Positions 12,392 to 22,491 of a stretch of 64,000 nt of DNA are shown in pieces. The stretch comes from Budorcas taxicolor (Eukaryota; Chordata; Mammalia; Artiodactyla; Bovidae): NCBI RefSeq assembly GCF_023091745.1, contig NC_068924.1, forward strand, positions 65,426,832-65,490,831. The letters are read 5' to 3'. Both the position numbers and the translations under genes were made by a program. A model generated the notes under the pieces. The model searched no databases. It worked only from the letters and a program-made list of their open reading frames with translations, and was not told the DNA's origin. Position 1 is the stretch's first letter. Each line of letters opens with the position of its first letter.

Positions 12392-12606
12392 GGGGCTTTC
12401 TTGGTGGCTCAGTGGCCAAGAATCTGCCTGCCAACGGAGGAGACACAGGTTCAGTCCCTGGGTCAGGAAGATTTCTTGGAGAAGGAAATGGAAACCCACT
12501 CCAGTAATCTTGCCTGGGAAACCCCATGGGCTAAGGGCCTGGCAGGCTATAGTCCATGGGTCCACAAAGAGATGGACACGGCTTTGTGACTAGACAACAA
12601 CAACCC
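12392..12606 (+). mobile_element. Bov-tA SINE
   Basis: Plus-strand full-length copy from ggggctttcttggtggctc to a tail ending in actagacaacaacaa. It is moderately diverged. The 71-aa ORF over it is a SINE translation. Confidence 0.92.
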
Positions 12607-13930
12607 CAAACAAAGGAAAAAGATGGCCCCGAAGTGGACTCTTTGAGGGTATTGAAGACAATTCCATTTAAACAGTTTGAATTACTGTATCTTCCAAATA
12701 GTTATTTAAGCCAAGGAAATAACTTACTTTAAGCCATTGATTCTTATACAATAAAAGCTTAATTAGTTCAAATGATTAAGCAACAAGGTGCTAATTGGAT
12801 TATCTGGTCCACAGAGGGTTAAGTTAAATAATCATTTCCACTTCAGCTCTTGCTGAAATTCTTTTTAAAAAGATCACATTCATTTTCCTGCCTTAAACAA
12901 TAGAACATTGTTAAAAATAGTGGACTCAGATGGCAGGATGTTATGGGACATCACGCAGTTGCAAAAAGGGTAGACTCTTGAGATAGACAATCAGTGACCC
13001 CCAGACACTTTTGAGGGGCTGCTAGCTGCACACATAAGACTTTTGGGGTTTTTCATTGGCATTTTGTCTTGGGATTTTTTGGTGATTATTCTTTCTCTGA
13101 AGCAGAGTAACAAGCACAATATTCCAGGGCGCTGAGAACCATGGTTACCTGAATTCCTGTAAATCAGGACTTTCCTCCATCTGTTAGATGAGATATCTAT
13201 GGAAAAGTCTGCTGTATTTGACACCAAACTGCCAGCTTGGATTTAGAGATACAAGTTTAAAAAATGCAGTATACCAGCTCCAGCTTTCAGTGCCAATTGT
13301 AGAGATCAGTATCATTTGTACACGGCAGCAGGAGCATTTGTTAAGGAATTATTCTGCCTCTGACTCCCAGGGAGAGAATAAAGCTTCACACTCTGTGTAT
13401 ATATGGCCGTTCTCTCCACTGATAGTAATGAACCCGGGTGAAGTCCAAGTGAACTTTGTTCTGTATGTGTGCTGTGTTTGTGGCTGGTTCCTACCCCTTT
13501 TTTTGAATTTATTGATATTGATTGATTCACTTTGGTGCTAAGGAGCCTTTTTGAAAAGTAGTCATTGAACAGGATTGACAGCTGGAATGCAGACCCATGT
13601 AGGCATGACTCATTGACTGAAGGACTCCTGAAGGAAGCCTGATTTCCATAGTGAACTGTTGGGCCAGTGGGAAAGAATCAGTCCTGAATGAAATTAAGCT
13701 GCACATCAGCCACAGGGCCTGAGGGTTGGATGAAGATGGTGGTACTGGGTAAAACATAGTGACTATAACACAGCCATTTGCAAACTTTTGGTGGAGTAAG
13801 TTGTATATGTTGAATAACAAATGAGTGCTCCTAATTTATCCTCATTATTACTCCCTGAGAATGATAGTGTTTGCTTATTCAGCTTCTTTCTGCTTTTACT
13901 AAACTTGTTCTTTTTTTGAAATTGCTTTGT
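12607..13930. other. Unique sequence, nothing recognised
   Basis: Holds a 117-aa ORF (13188-13541, plus) overlapping a 72-aa ORF on the other strand. Neither resembles a known protein, and no splice or promoter context supports them. Confidence 0.5.
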
Positions 13931-13936
13931 TTTTAT

Positions 13937-14050
13937 TTTTTTTTAAATTATATACACACACACAAATTAATCACTTTGCTATACACCTGAAACACTGTAA
14001 GTCAACTATACTTCAATAAAAAAGAAATAAATTAAAAAATATATATATAT
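13937..14050 (+). mobile_element. L1 3'-terminal fragment
   Basis: About 100 bp ending in caactatacttcaataaaa plus an A/T tail, the sense-strand L1 terminus. It runs into a (TA)n tract at 14041-14050. Confidence 0.75.
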
Positions 14051-14264
14051 GGGCTTCCCTGGTGGCTCAGAGGTTAAAGCGTCTGCCTGCAATGTGGGAG
14101 ACCTGGGTTCGATCCCTGGGTCGGGAAGATCCCCTGGAGAAGGAAATAGCAACCCACTCCAGTACTCTTGCCTGGAGAATCCCATGGATGGAAGAGCCTG
14201 GTGGACTACTGTCCACGGGGTCACAAAGAATCAGACACAACTAAGTGACTTCACTTTCACTTTC
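14051..14264 (+). mobile_element. Bov-tA SINE, well preserved
   Basis: One of the least diverged copies here. It has head gggcttccctggtggctcag and an intact pol III B-box-like ggttcgatccc. Its tail ends in cttcactttcactttca. It sits inside an AT microsatellite, so the TSD is masked by (TA)n on both sides. Confidence 0.95.
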
Positions 14265-14524
14265 ATATATATATATATATAACTTTTCATTTGTTATATG
14301 CTATGCTAAGTCACTTTAGTCGTGTCCGACTCTATGCAACTCCATAGACGGAATCGCACCAGGCTCCCCCATCACTGAGATTTTCCAGGCAAGAACATAT
14401 TTGTTATATATGTGTATATATATATATATATATATAAAACTTTTCATTTGAGTGTATATATATATATATTTGTGTATATATATTCATGTGTATGTGTATA
14501 TATATATGTATATACATATATATA
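14265..14524. repeat. (TA)n and (TATG)n microsatellite cluster
   Basis: Alternating TA and TATG runs at 14265-14281, about 14401-14436, and 14451-14524. The phrase aacttttcatttg recurs at 14281 and 14438, each time after a TA run, suggesting slippage or local duplication. A short Bov-A fragment lies inside. Confidence 0.9.
14300..14398 (-). mobile_element. Bov-A tail fragment with 11-bp TSD
   Basis: About 99 bp of the Bov-A 3' monomer in reverse, 5'-truncated and lacking the tRNA head. It is flanked by perfect copies of atttgttatat at 14289-14299 and 14399-14409, so it is an independent insertion. Confidence 0.88.
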
Positions 14525-14958
14525 ACTTTTTCAGATTCTTTTCCATTACAGGTTATTATGGAATATTGAGTGTAGTTTTCTGTGCTATACAGTAGGTCTT
14601 TGTTTTTCTATCTTATATATAGTAGTGTGTATATGTTAATCCCTACTACTAATTTGTCCTGCCCCTCCTTTTCTCCTTTGGTAACTATAAATTTGTTGCC
14701 TATGCGTCAATTTCTGTTTTTGAATTAAGTTCATTTGTATCATCTTTTTTTTAGTTTCAACATGTGCGTGATATCATGTGATATTTGTCTTTCTCTGTCT
14801 GACTTACTTCACTTAGTATGATCATCTCTAGATCCACCTATGTTGCTACAAATGACATTATTTCATCCTTTTTATGGCTGAGTCATATTCCATTATATAT
14901 TTGTCCCACATCTTCCTATTCATTTATCTGTCAATGAACATTCAGGTTGCTTCCATCA
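14525..14958 (-). mobile_element. L1 3' UTR fragment
   Basis: Reverse-strand L1 3' region, recognised by ttcagattcttttccatta, tgctatacagtaggtctttg and a distal ggctgagtcatattccatta. It faces the plus-strand L1 end at 13937-14050 across the AT tract. Confidence 0.88.
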
Positions 14959-15330
14959 AACTTGTTTTTGAGATTTGTGATTTAGAATCTTGAGAATAGA
15001 TATAAATGCGTGTAGAGAGGTTGTCTACACAGGGAGGCTGTTGTTTTGTGTAAGATGGGCAGCTTTAGATATGAAAGAACTTTAGGATAAGGGGTATGGG
15101 AAGGTGATGGTAAAGGCAAGAGGGGGTCTAGATTTTGTTGGGTTGGGATCATCTTTGAGAGAAAGATTTTAAAATCATTAAAACAAAATTAGGTATGAAA
15201 TTGAAGGTACATTTGGAAAGAGAAACTTAGTCACAATAAATTGCAAATATTAAAGAGCTGTCATATATCATAATATCACTAAGTACATAATAATTTAATT
15301 ATTATACACACATTTGATATGTTTATGTCC
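14959..15330. other. Unique sequence, nothing recognised
   Basis: No repeat or gene signature. The next element begins at a C-rich run at about 15331. Confidence 0.45.
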
Positions 15331-15712
15331 CCCCGCCCCCGCCAATTCATATGTTGAAACCTTAACATTCCCAATGTGATGGCATTTGGAGATGGAACTT
15401 TCGGGGGGTAATTAGGGTTAAATGAGGTGATGAGGCTGGAGTCCTCCTAGTGGGATTAATGCCTTTTATGGTGGACAGACATCAGAGAGTTCATGATTTC
15501 TCTCCAACATGTGCACGAAGAATGGGTCATGTGAACACACAGTGTGATGGCACACACCTGCAATTCAAGAGAAAAATGATTCAGAATGAAACTTACCTGC
15601 CAGCGCCTTCATCTTGGAATTCCCAGGCTCCAGAACTGTGAGAAAGAAATTTCTGTTGTTTAGGCCACTTAGCCTATGGTGTTTTGCTGTGGTGGTGAGC
15701 AGGCTGAGACAT
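15331..15712 (+). mobile_element. MaLR-type LTR (MLT1/MST-like)
   Basis: An old solitary LTR recognised from aattcatatgttgaaac, aatgtgatggcatttggaga, cagaactgtgagaaa and ctgttgtttaggccactta near the right end. These are signature blocks of mammalian-apparent LTR retrotransposons. No internal region is attached. Confidence 0.75.
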
Positions 15713-16499
15713 GGTATGATTTTTATGTATACTTTCTGACTGCGTGCATTGAGCACTTCTTCATGTGAAACATGATTTTTGCAATACTTTGTCTTAAGAT
15801 GGTTGATTGAAATTTGTATTTTATTGTTAATGGTAGTGACAGTTATATATGACTTACCTCACAGATACACTCACCAATTGTAGATTTGTGCTCTAAAAGT
15901 GAAGGAATTCAGATAAATTCCATTTTCCATGCTTCCCACCAAAATGGAAAGAAATAAAGTATGGTACTTTTATAGTTGCAAATGCCACATTATTAAATAT
16001 TTCTCTGAAAGAAGAGAACGTCCATTTTTCTTCTGCTCACAACCTGTATTTTTTATGACTTGAAGAATTTTCCGCAGACTAGGTTCTTCTGGCTTCCCCT
16101 TTTCAAACTCGGTTTCTCATTGACTGTGTACATAGTTCAGGTGCCAGGGGCTGTAGGACAGACTCACTTTTCAGTATCACCCCTGTCCCTTTTGGTGTTT
16201 GGTACTGGGTGAATTCCTACACTGGGCAGTGGGTTTATTCCTGATAGCCATTCCAACCTGGGAAAGCTAGTGATAGCTGAAAGCCACCGACATATGACGC
16301 ACTCACACTAAATGTCGTCTAAATTGAACTCCTCCTTAGATTTCCAAGATGTGGTTACTCCATTTTCACCTAATATAGGAGCAAATGTGACAGAAAGAAG
16401 TCAGAGTGCAAAGAGAAGATGCTCTTAAATTATTTTAACTTAAAATATTATATATTTCTAAATTTTACAAGTTCATTTGATTACACAAGCACATTGCCT
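15713..16499. other. Unique sequence, nothing recognised
   Basis: No convincing repeat, RNA or coding signal was found on either strand. Confidence 0.45.
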
Positions 16500-16785
16500 G
16501 AGTCCCCCCTTCCTTGTTGATCTTTTGTCTATTGTCCTCTGATAATTTAAAGTGACATTTTGAACTCTCCAGCTAAGTTTATTGAATTGTCTGTCTCCTC
16601 AGTTCTGTCAGTTTTTGCTTCATGTATTTTGTGTCTCTGTTGTTAGGCACATATATGTGTTGTGTTTTCCTGATGGAATTGCTCTTTTATGACTATAACA
16701 TTTCTCCTTATCTTTAATAATTTTTTTTTTTTTAGAATCTATCTTGTCTGATATTAGTGTAGCCACTCCAGCTCAAATACTTTTC
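16500..16785 (-). mobile_element. Old L1 ORF2 fragment
   Basis: Reverse complement of the distal L1 ORF2 region, recognised by cagtttttgcttcatgtatt, ctgttgttaggcacatat and the end tctgatattagtgtagcca. Many indels and stops are present. Confidence 0.75.
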
Positions 16786-17363
16786 AGAGAAAGTGACAGT
16801 TGTTAGTTTCATATGGCATTTTATACAATGTCATTTTTACTTATATGTCAAAAATTGATCATGGTGGGAGGAGGCATAAATGACTACTTAAAGAAACAAA
16901 CATTGTATCATTAGAATGACTAATCTTCATTCTTGATTCTTATTGAATTTTGTTGAGGATATGATATTTTGATAGCTGTGTGATGGATCAGTTGTTGAGA
17001 TGAAATACAAAAAGTTCATAGAGTTGTACTTTGGAATTCTGCTTTTAGTTTTGGGCTGAGGGAGGAGGCAATATAGTTTGGGTTTTTCATTATCTTTTTT
17101 CATTATCTTTTATTCATTATCATTTTTTATTGGGTTTATCATATGTTCAATGACATTGACATTATGAGAATTCTTTTGTAGATAATAATAACTTGTCTGA
17201 AGTTTCATCACCATCCAGCAAGTTACCCCAGCTAGACATCTTGGAGTTGCCCACAATTCTTGTTCTCCTATGTTCCACATCAGTGTGGATATGTCATTAG
17301 CTCTGAAGTTTTGGCTCATTTATCACTGTTCCCCTTATATACCTTATCCTGCTATAGCCTCTA
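16786..17363. other. Unique sequence, nothing recognised
   Basis: Contains short tcattatc repeats near 17088-17125. Otherwise it is featureless. Confidence 0.45.
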
Positions 17364-17463
17364 TATTCTCGTCTGTGTCCTTGGAGCAGTTTTTATACTA
17401 TTATAAAAGAAGTTATTCTCGTCTGTGTCCTTGGAACAGTTTTTATACTATTATAAAAGAAGT
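17364..17463. repeat. 50-bp tandem duplication (two copies)
   Basis: Copy 1 is 17364-17413 and copy 2 is 17414-17463. They differ at one base (ttggagcag versus ttggaacag). The copies are adjacent with no spacer. Copy 2 also takes part in an 11-bp inverted repeat with the flank. A plus-strand ORF over it shows an internally repeated peptide, which is a by-product of the duplication. Confidence 0.95.
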
Positions 17464-17521
17464 ATAAAAACTTTGTACTGTGGTTCTCTCCTTGCATATC
17501 TGTCCCCTCAGGTACTCAGAT

Positions 17522-17612
17522 GGTGAACTCTGACAATAAGGACTATATATCATTTATCTCTGTGTCTTCTGTGCCTGGTATATGGTACTTGGTACATGCT
17601 TAACAGATGTTT
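17522..17612 (+). mobile_element. L2 3'-end fragment
   Basis: Matches the L2 terminal pattern: gtgaactctgac...ctctgtgtcttctgtgcctgg..atggtacttggtacatgct.aacagatgtt. It is old and diverged. Confidence 0.6.
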
Positions 17613-18194
17613 AAGCCTCTCGAAAACTTGAACATGAACATCCAATATCCTTAGCCAGCTAGTGCTAAAGAGTTTGCTTTGAGAGTAAAACAGTGAAAAA
17701 TAGGAGTACTTGCCAGATGTTCATTATTATGCATGCCATCTTACATCTGAGGAGAAAATGGATTGGTTATATAAAATATTAATTATTTATATATTTATTA
17801 TTTAATGATTGAGATAATCTATATTCATTAAAACAGTAATTGGCATATGTTCCCCACAACTTTTGTGTTCTGCTTGATGAAATTAGAGGTATTTAACATA
17901 CTGTCAGGTTTTATTTTAAATGGCTCTGCACCAAATATAGTTGTAAACACACCTACATTCATGCGAACAACAGCATAGGAGCCCATTTCATAACTGCAGT
18001 TTTTGAGAAGCTGTTTTGTTGAAAATGGCTTACATTTAATCCCGCAGAAAAAGGAATCCCTCCAAACTAGGATCTTTTCTATCCCCAGAGTTACTATATT
18101 TGCCAAGTGTCCAGTAAAGTTGATAGTTCAAAACTGCTGATTTGTTTAAAAGATTTGTTATTTATATCAAACTTCTAAGATTATTCTCATACTT
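17613..18194. other. AT-rich sequence, nothing recognised
   Basis: A 92-aa minus-strand ORF (17828-18106) was examined. It has no recognisable domain and no supporting signals. Confidence 0.45.
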
Positions 18195-18375
18195 GAAATA
18201 GATATAGAACCCTAGAATCTTGAATTTGAAAGGATCTTCCAGACCAACACAGCCTAACTTCCATATTTAATAGGTGAAGAAATTGAAGTCCTAGCAATGG
18301 AAACGATTTTCAAACGGTGAGAACTTACATTTTAAACTTCCAGCCCACTGCTCTTTCCCCTATATCATTCAGCTT
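18195..18375 (-). mobile_element. MIR-like ancient SINE
   Basis: The core-type pattern ggtgaagaaattgaagtcc, followed by a distal cccactgctctttccccta, fits an ancient tRNA-derived SINE of MIR type in reverse. Family assignment is tentative. Confidence 0.45.
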
Positions 18376-19240
18376 CTTACAAAGCACTTGCAGAACAACT
18401 TCATCACAATACTGACCAAAATCCTGTCTATTTTACTGACATTTGATAAACTGACCCTAAGATTGATAAGGAAATGGAAGGGACCCAAATATCCAAAACT
18501 GTCTTGAAAAAGAACAAAGAGGGCTGACACTTCTCAATCTCAAGACTTAAAGCAAAGCTAAATGACTAAGACAGCATGGTACTGGCATAAGGATGGGTTC
18601 AGGTATCAGTGGAATAGTCAAGGATCTGGAAATTTACTTTTACATTTATGGTCAATTAATTTTCAGGAGTGCAAGCACAACTCAGTGGGGAAATAATAGT
18701 CTTCCTAACAATTTGTGCTAAGACAACTGTATAACCAAAGGATCTGGATTCCTACCGTACACCATATATAAGAATTAACTAAAAATGGATAATAGGCCTA
18801 AATATAAGACTAAATCTATGAAACTCTTAGAAGAAAACATAGGTGTAAATCTTTGTGACCTTGGGTTCAAATGACACCAAATTCACAAGCAAAAAAAGAA
18901 AAGCTAAATAAAACAGACATTATTAAGATAAAAGCATTGTGTTTCAAAGCTCAACATCAGAAAAGCAAAAAATACAGTCCTCAGAGTGGGAGAAGATATT
19001 TGCAGGTTGTATAGCTGGTATAGGACTTGTATTCAGAGTATATAAAGTATCTTACATCTCAACCATTAAAAAACAAATAACCTAATTAAAAATGAGCAAA
19101 GAGTTCAAGTAGACATTTCTCCAAAGACTATATACAAGTGACTAAAAAGCACATGAAAAGATTCTCAATATCTTTAATAATTAGAGAAATACAAATCAAA
19201 ATCATATACCCCAGAAATTCCACTTACTGATAAGCACTCA

Positions 19241-19490
19241 GTTCAGTTCTGTTTAGTCACTCAGTCATTCCGACTCTTTGCAACCCCATGCACTGCAGCA
19301 CGCCAGGCTTGCCTGTTCATCACCAACTCCTGGAGCTCACTCAAATTCATGTCCATCAAGTCGGTGATGCCTTCCAACCGTCTCATCCTCTGTCGTCTCC
19401 TTCTCCCGCCTTCAATCTTTCTCAGCATCAGGGTCTTTTCAAATGAGTCAGTTCTTCACATCAGGTGGCCAAAGTATTGGAGTACTCAAG
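19241..19490 (-). mobile_element. BovB 3'-tail insertion inside L1
   Basis: 250 bp of the BovB 3' end in reverse, from tail repeats (gttcagttctgttt) to tcaggtggccaaagtattgg. The TSD is agcactca at 19233-19240 versus agtactca at 19491-19498, one mismatch. Only non-coding and extreme C-terminal sequence is present. Confidence 0.92.
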
Positions 19491-19621
19491 AGAAATAAAA
19501 ATGTATGTCTACACAAACACTTGTACCAAATGTTCATCGTAGCATTATTCACAATATCTAAGATGTAGAAACAACCTAAATGTCCACCAATGAATGAATG
19601 GATGAATAGAATATAACATGG

Positions 19622-19695
19622 GGTTGGCCAAAAAGTTCATTCAGGTTCTCCTGCATGATGTTATGGAAAAACCCAAACGAACTTTTTGGCCAACC
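19622..19695. mobile_element. 74-bp mariner-type MITE
   Basis: Perfect 17-bp terminal inverted repeats: ggttggccaaaaagttc at 19622-19638 and its complement at 19679-19695. The whole element is a short near-palindrome without coding capacity, like the mariner-derived MITEs of mammals. The expected TA dinucleotide is present on the right (aatata) but is not clear on the left. It is nested in L1. Confidence 0.88.
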
Positions 19696-20088
19696 AATAT
19701 ATCCATACAATGGAGTATTGTTTGGCAATAAAAAGGAATGAAGTATTGCTCTGTGCTGCAGCATAGATGGGCTTTGAGAACATTATGCTAAGTGAAGGGA
19801 ATCAGTCAAAAAGGACTATTGTATGACTCTACTTATATGAAATATCCAGAGTAGACAAATCTATACAGACAAAAATTATATGATTAGTTACCAGGGACAG
19901 GGTGAGAGGAATAAACAAAGTGTCTGTGAGTAGATATGAGATTTGCTTGTGGTATGAAAAAATTAGATAGTGGTGATAATTGTACAATCTGTGAATATGC
20001 TAGAAACCACTGAATTTTACACTTTAACAGAGTGAGTTTTATAGTATGTGACTTACCACTCAATAAACATGTTAGAAACTTCTATTAG

Positions 20089-20292
20089 GCAAGGGCAGGT
20101 GGCTCAGCAGTTAAGAATTTGCTGCCAGGTAGGAGACAGCTGTTTTATCCCTGGGTTGGAAAGATCCCCTGGAGGAAGCAATGGAACCAGTATTCCAGGA
20201 TTCTTGCCTAGGAAATTCCGTGGGCAGAGGAGCCTGGTCATCAACAGTCCTCTAGGATCGCAAAAAGTTGAACATGACTGAACACACGTGCA
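20089..20292 (+). mobile_element. Bov-tA SINE, diverged
   Basis: Plus-strand copy with a decayed head (gcaggtggctcagcagttaag). The tail ends in gaacatgactgaacaca. The hexamer tattag at 20083-20088 and 20293-20298 is a possible short TSD. Confidence 0.85.
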
Positions 20293-20468
20293 TATTAGTA
20301 ACTCCATTTTTTATATTAGACAATATAGGCATTTTCCTAATTTTTGCACTTGCCTAAAAGTCAAATTGATAACGAGTGGTGAGGCCAAGATTTGAGGTAA
20401 TCTGTCTGCAGGTCCTTCATCTTAAAACTGGCTTTATTCCTATTTTACCAGCAAATAAGGGATATATT

Positions 20469-20674
20469 GATAGTCACTCAGTTATGTTTGACTCTTTGCA
20501 ACCCCATGGACTGTAGTTCGCCAGGCTGTTCTGTCCATGGGATTTCTCAAGCAAGAATACTGGAGTGGGTTGGCTTGAACTCCTCCAGGGGATCTTCCCA
20601 ACCCAGGGATCAAACTAGGGCCTCCTGCATTGGCAGGCAGGTTCTTTACCATTTGAGCCACTTGAGAAACCCCA
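20469..20674 (-). mobile_element. Bov-tA SINE, left half of the chimera
   Basis: Tail at left (gtcactcagttatgtttgac), middle domain, and reversed tRNA head at right (gagccacttgagaaacccc). Its 3' tail edge touches the left TSD directly. Confidence 0.9.
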
Positions 20675-20689
20675 GTGCAGCTTCCCAAG

Positions 20690-22000
20690 ATGCAACAGTG
20701 GCCACAGGACTGGAAAAGGTTAATCCTCATCCCAATTCTCAAGAAAGGTTGTACCAAAGAATGTGCTAACCTTCAGACAATTGCATTCATCTCCCATACT
20801 AGTAAGCTCATGCTTAAAATCTTGCATGCTAGACTTCAGCATTATGCGAACTAAGAAATTTCAGGTGTCCAAGCTGGGTTTAGAAAAGGAAGAGTAACTA
20901 GACATTAAATTGCCAACTTTCACTGGATTATAGAGAAAACAAGGGAATTTCAGAAGCGCATCCACTTCTGTTTCATCAATTATGCTAAAGCCTTTTACTC
21001 TGTGGATCATGATAAACTGTAGAAAGCTCTTAGAGAGATGGGAATACCAGACCATCTTACCTGTCTCCTGAGAAACTTGTATGCAGGTCAAGAAGCAACT
21101 GTTAGAACTCTATATGGAACAGCTGAGTGGTTCAAGATTGAGAAAGGAGTACTACAGGGCTGTCTGCTGTCACCCTGTTTGTTTAACCTATACACTGAGC
21201 ACATCATGAGAAATGCCGGCCTGGATGAATTACAAGCCAGAATCAAGATAGATGGGAGAAATATAAACAACCTCAGATATGTGAATGATATCACTCTAAT
21301 GGCAGAAAGTGAAGAGGAGCTAAAGAGCCTCTTGATAGGGGTTAAGGGGAAGAGTGAAAGAGCCTGCTTAAGAGTAAATATTAAAAAAACTAAGATCACG
21401 GCATTTGGCCCCATTATTTTGTGACAAATAGAAGGGGAAAAAATGGAAGCAGTAGATTTCCTTTTCTTGGGCTCCAAAATCACTGCTGATGGTGATTGCA
21501 ACCATATAATCTGATGATTGCTTCTTGGCAGGAAAGTGATGACAAACCTAGACAGTATGTTGAAAAGCAGAGATATTACTCTGCCAACAAAGGTTCACAT
21601 AGCCTAGGCTAGTCTTCCCAGTGGTCATGTACAGTTGTGAGAACTGGACCATAAAGAAGACAGAGTGCCAAAGCACTGATGCTTTCAAAGTGTGGTGCTG
21701 AAGAAGACTCCTGAAAGTCCCTTGAGCAGCAAGGAGATCAAACCAGTCAATCTTAAGGGAGATCAACCCTGAATATTCACTGGGAGAACTGATGCTGAAA
21801 CTGAAGCTCCAGTATTCTGGTCATCTGATGCACACAAACGACTCATTGGAAAAGTCCCTGATGCAGGGAAAGATTGAGGGCAAAAGGAGAAGAGGGCATC
21901 AGAAGATGAGATGGCTGGAAAGCATCACTGACCCAATGAACGTGAACTGGGCAAGTTCTGGGAGAAGGTGAGGAATAGGGAGTCCTGGCATGCTTCAGTC
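20690..22000 (+). pseudogene. BovB reverse transcriptase remnant
   Basis: Decayed BovB coding region. The start matches the segment before the fingers motif (acagtggccacaggactgg). An uninterrupted stretch of 128 codons at 21038-21424 covers the palm region, but the catalytic box reads YVND instead of YADD, so one of the two Asp residues is lost. Upstream and downstream parts lie in other frames with stops. The element has no endonuclease domain and is inactive. It ends in a tail lacking the usual gaactgaactgaactga iterations (ggcaactgaatagtaacaac). Confidence 0.85.
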
Positions 22001-22062
22001 AATGAGGCTGCAAAGAGTCAGACATGACTGGGCAACTGAATAGTAACAACAAGGGATATATT

Positions 22063-22491
22063 ATTGCTTTAATGGAGTCATGGTTCTTTGTACCACTTGA
22101 TGCATGTGGTGAATGATACTCAATCATGCAAAATAGACTGACTTATCTAACATGGCCTGAATTACTTAATTCCTCTTTACTCCTGTGGTTAAATCAGCTT
22201 AGGAAGAAGTGCATCAAGTTCACATGAATCATAACTTTTTAGGTGATACCATTTTTTCTTCAGGCTGGCACATGTGTATAGACACAGCCTGAAAAGTGTT
22301 TTAACACATTAAAAACATCTATATGATGAAGTATACAGAACCAGATAGAGTGAATTTTTTGTGCTTTATAGTTGAAGAATGGATTTTACTGATCCTCAAA
22401 TGATTTATTATCATTTGCTCATGACATAATAGAATTGGTCATTTGTCTAAATTTGAACTCCACACAGATTAGCTAGAGGGAGATATTTCTT
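22063..22491. other. Unique sequence, nothing recognised
   Basis: No gene or repeat was recognised. It separates two BovB insertions. Confidence 0.45.

Larger units (their letters stand above)
18400..20082 (+). mobile_element. Old L1 ORF2/3' UTR, interrupted by two younger insertions
   Basis: About 1.4 kb of old L1. The distal ORF2 region has ggtactggcataaggatg and caaatcaaaatcatatacc. The 3' part has acatggagtatt-type 3' UTR landmarks and ends near tcaataaacatgttagaaac. It is interrupted by a BovB tail (19241-19490) and by a mariner-type MITE (19622-19695). No long frame remains. Confidence 0.8.
20469..22050 (+). mobile_element. Chimeric insert: antisense Bov-tA joined to sense BovB
   Basis: A full-length Bov-tA on the minus strand (20469-20674) is joined directly to a 5'-truncated BovB on the plus strand (about 20675-22050). 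One perfect 12-bp duplication, aagggatatatt, at 20457-20468 and 22051-22062 encloses both parts. No separate duplication around the SINE is visible. This suggests that both parts arrived in one insertion event, perhaps by template switching. Confidence 0.8.

Noticed and set aside
13188..13541. 117-aa plus-strand ORF as a possible gene
   Set aside because: No recognisable domain, signal or splice context, and a 72-aa ORF overlaps on the other strand. It is best explained as chance.
14051..14264. tRNA-like start with A-box and B-box sequence
   Set aside because: It is the tRNA-derived head of Bov-tA. No complete cloverleaf or acceptor stem is present.
13937..14958. A single twin-primed L1 insertion
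   Set aside because: The sense piece with the tail lies to the left of the inverted piece, the opposite of the order expected for twin priming on this strand. Two insertions fit better.
17270..17467. 65-aa ORF with an internally repeated peptide
   Set aside because: The repetition comes from the 50-bp DNA duplication, which shifts the frame, and no domain is recognisable.
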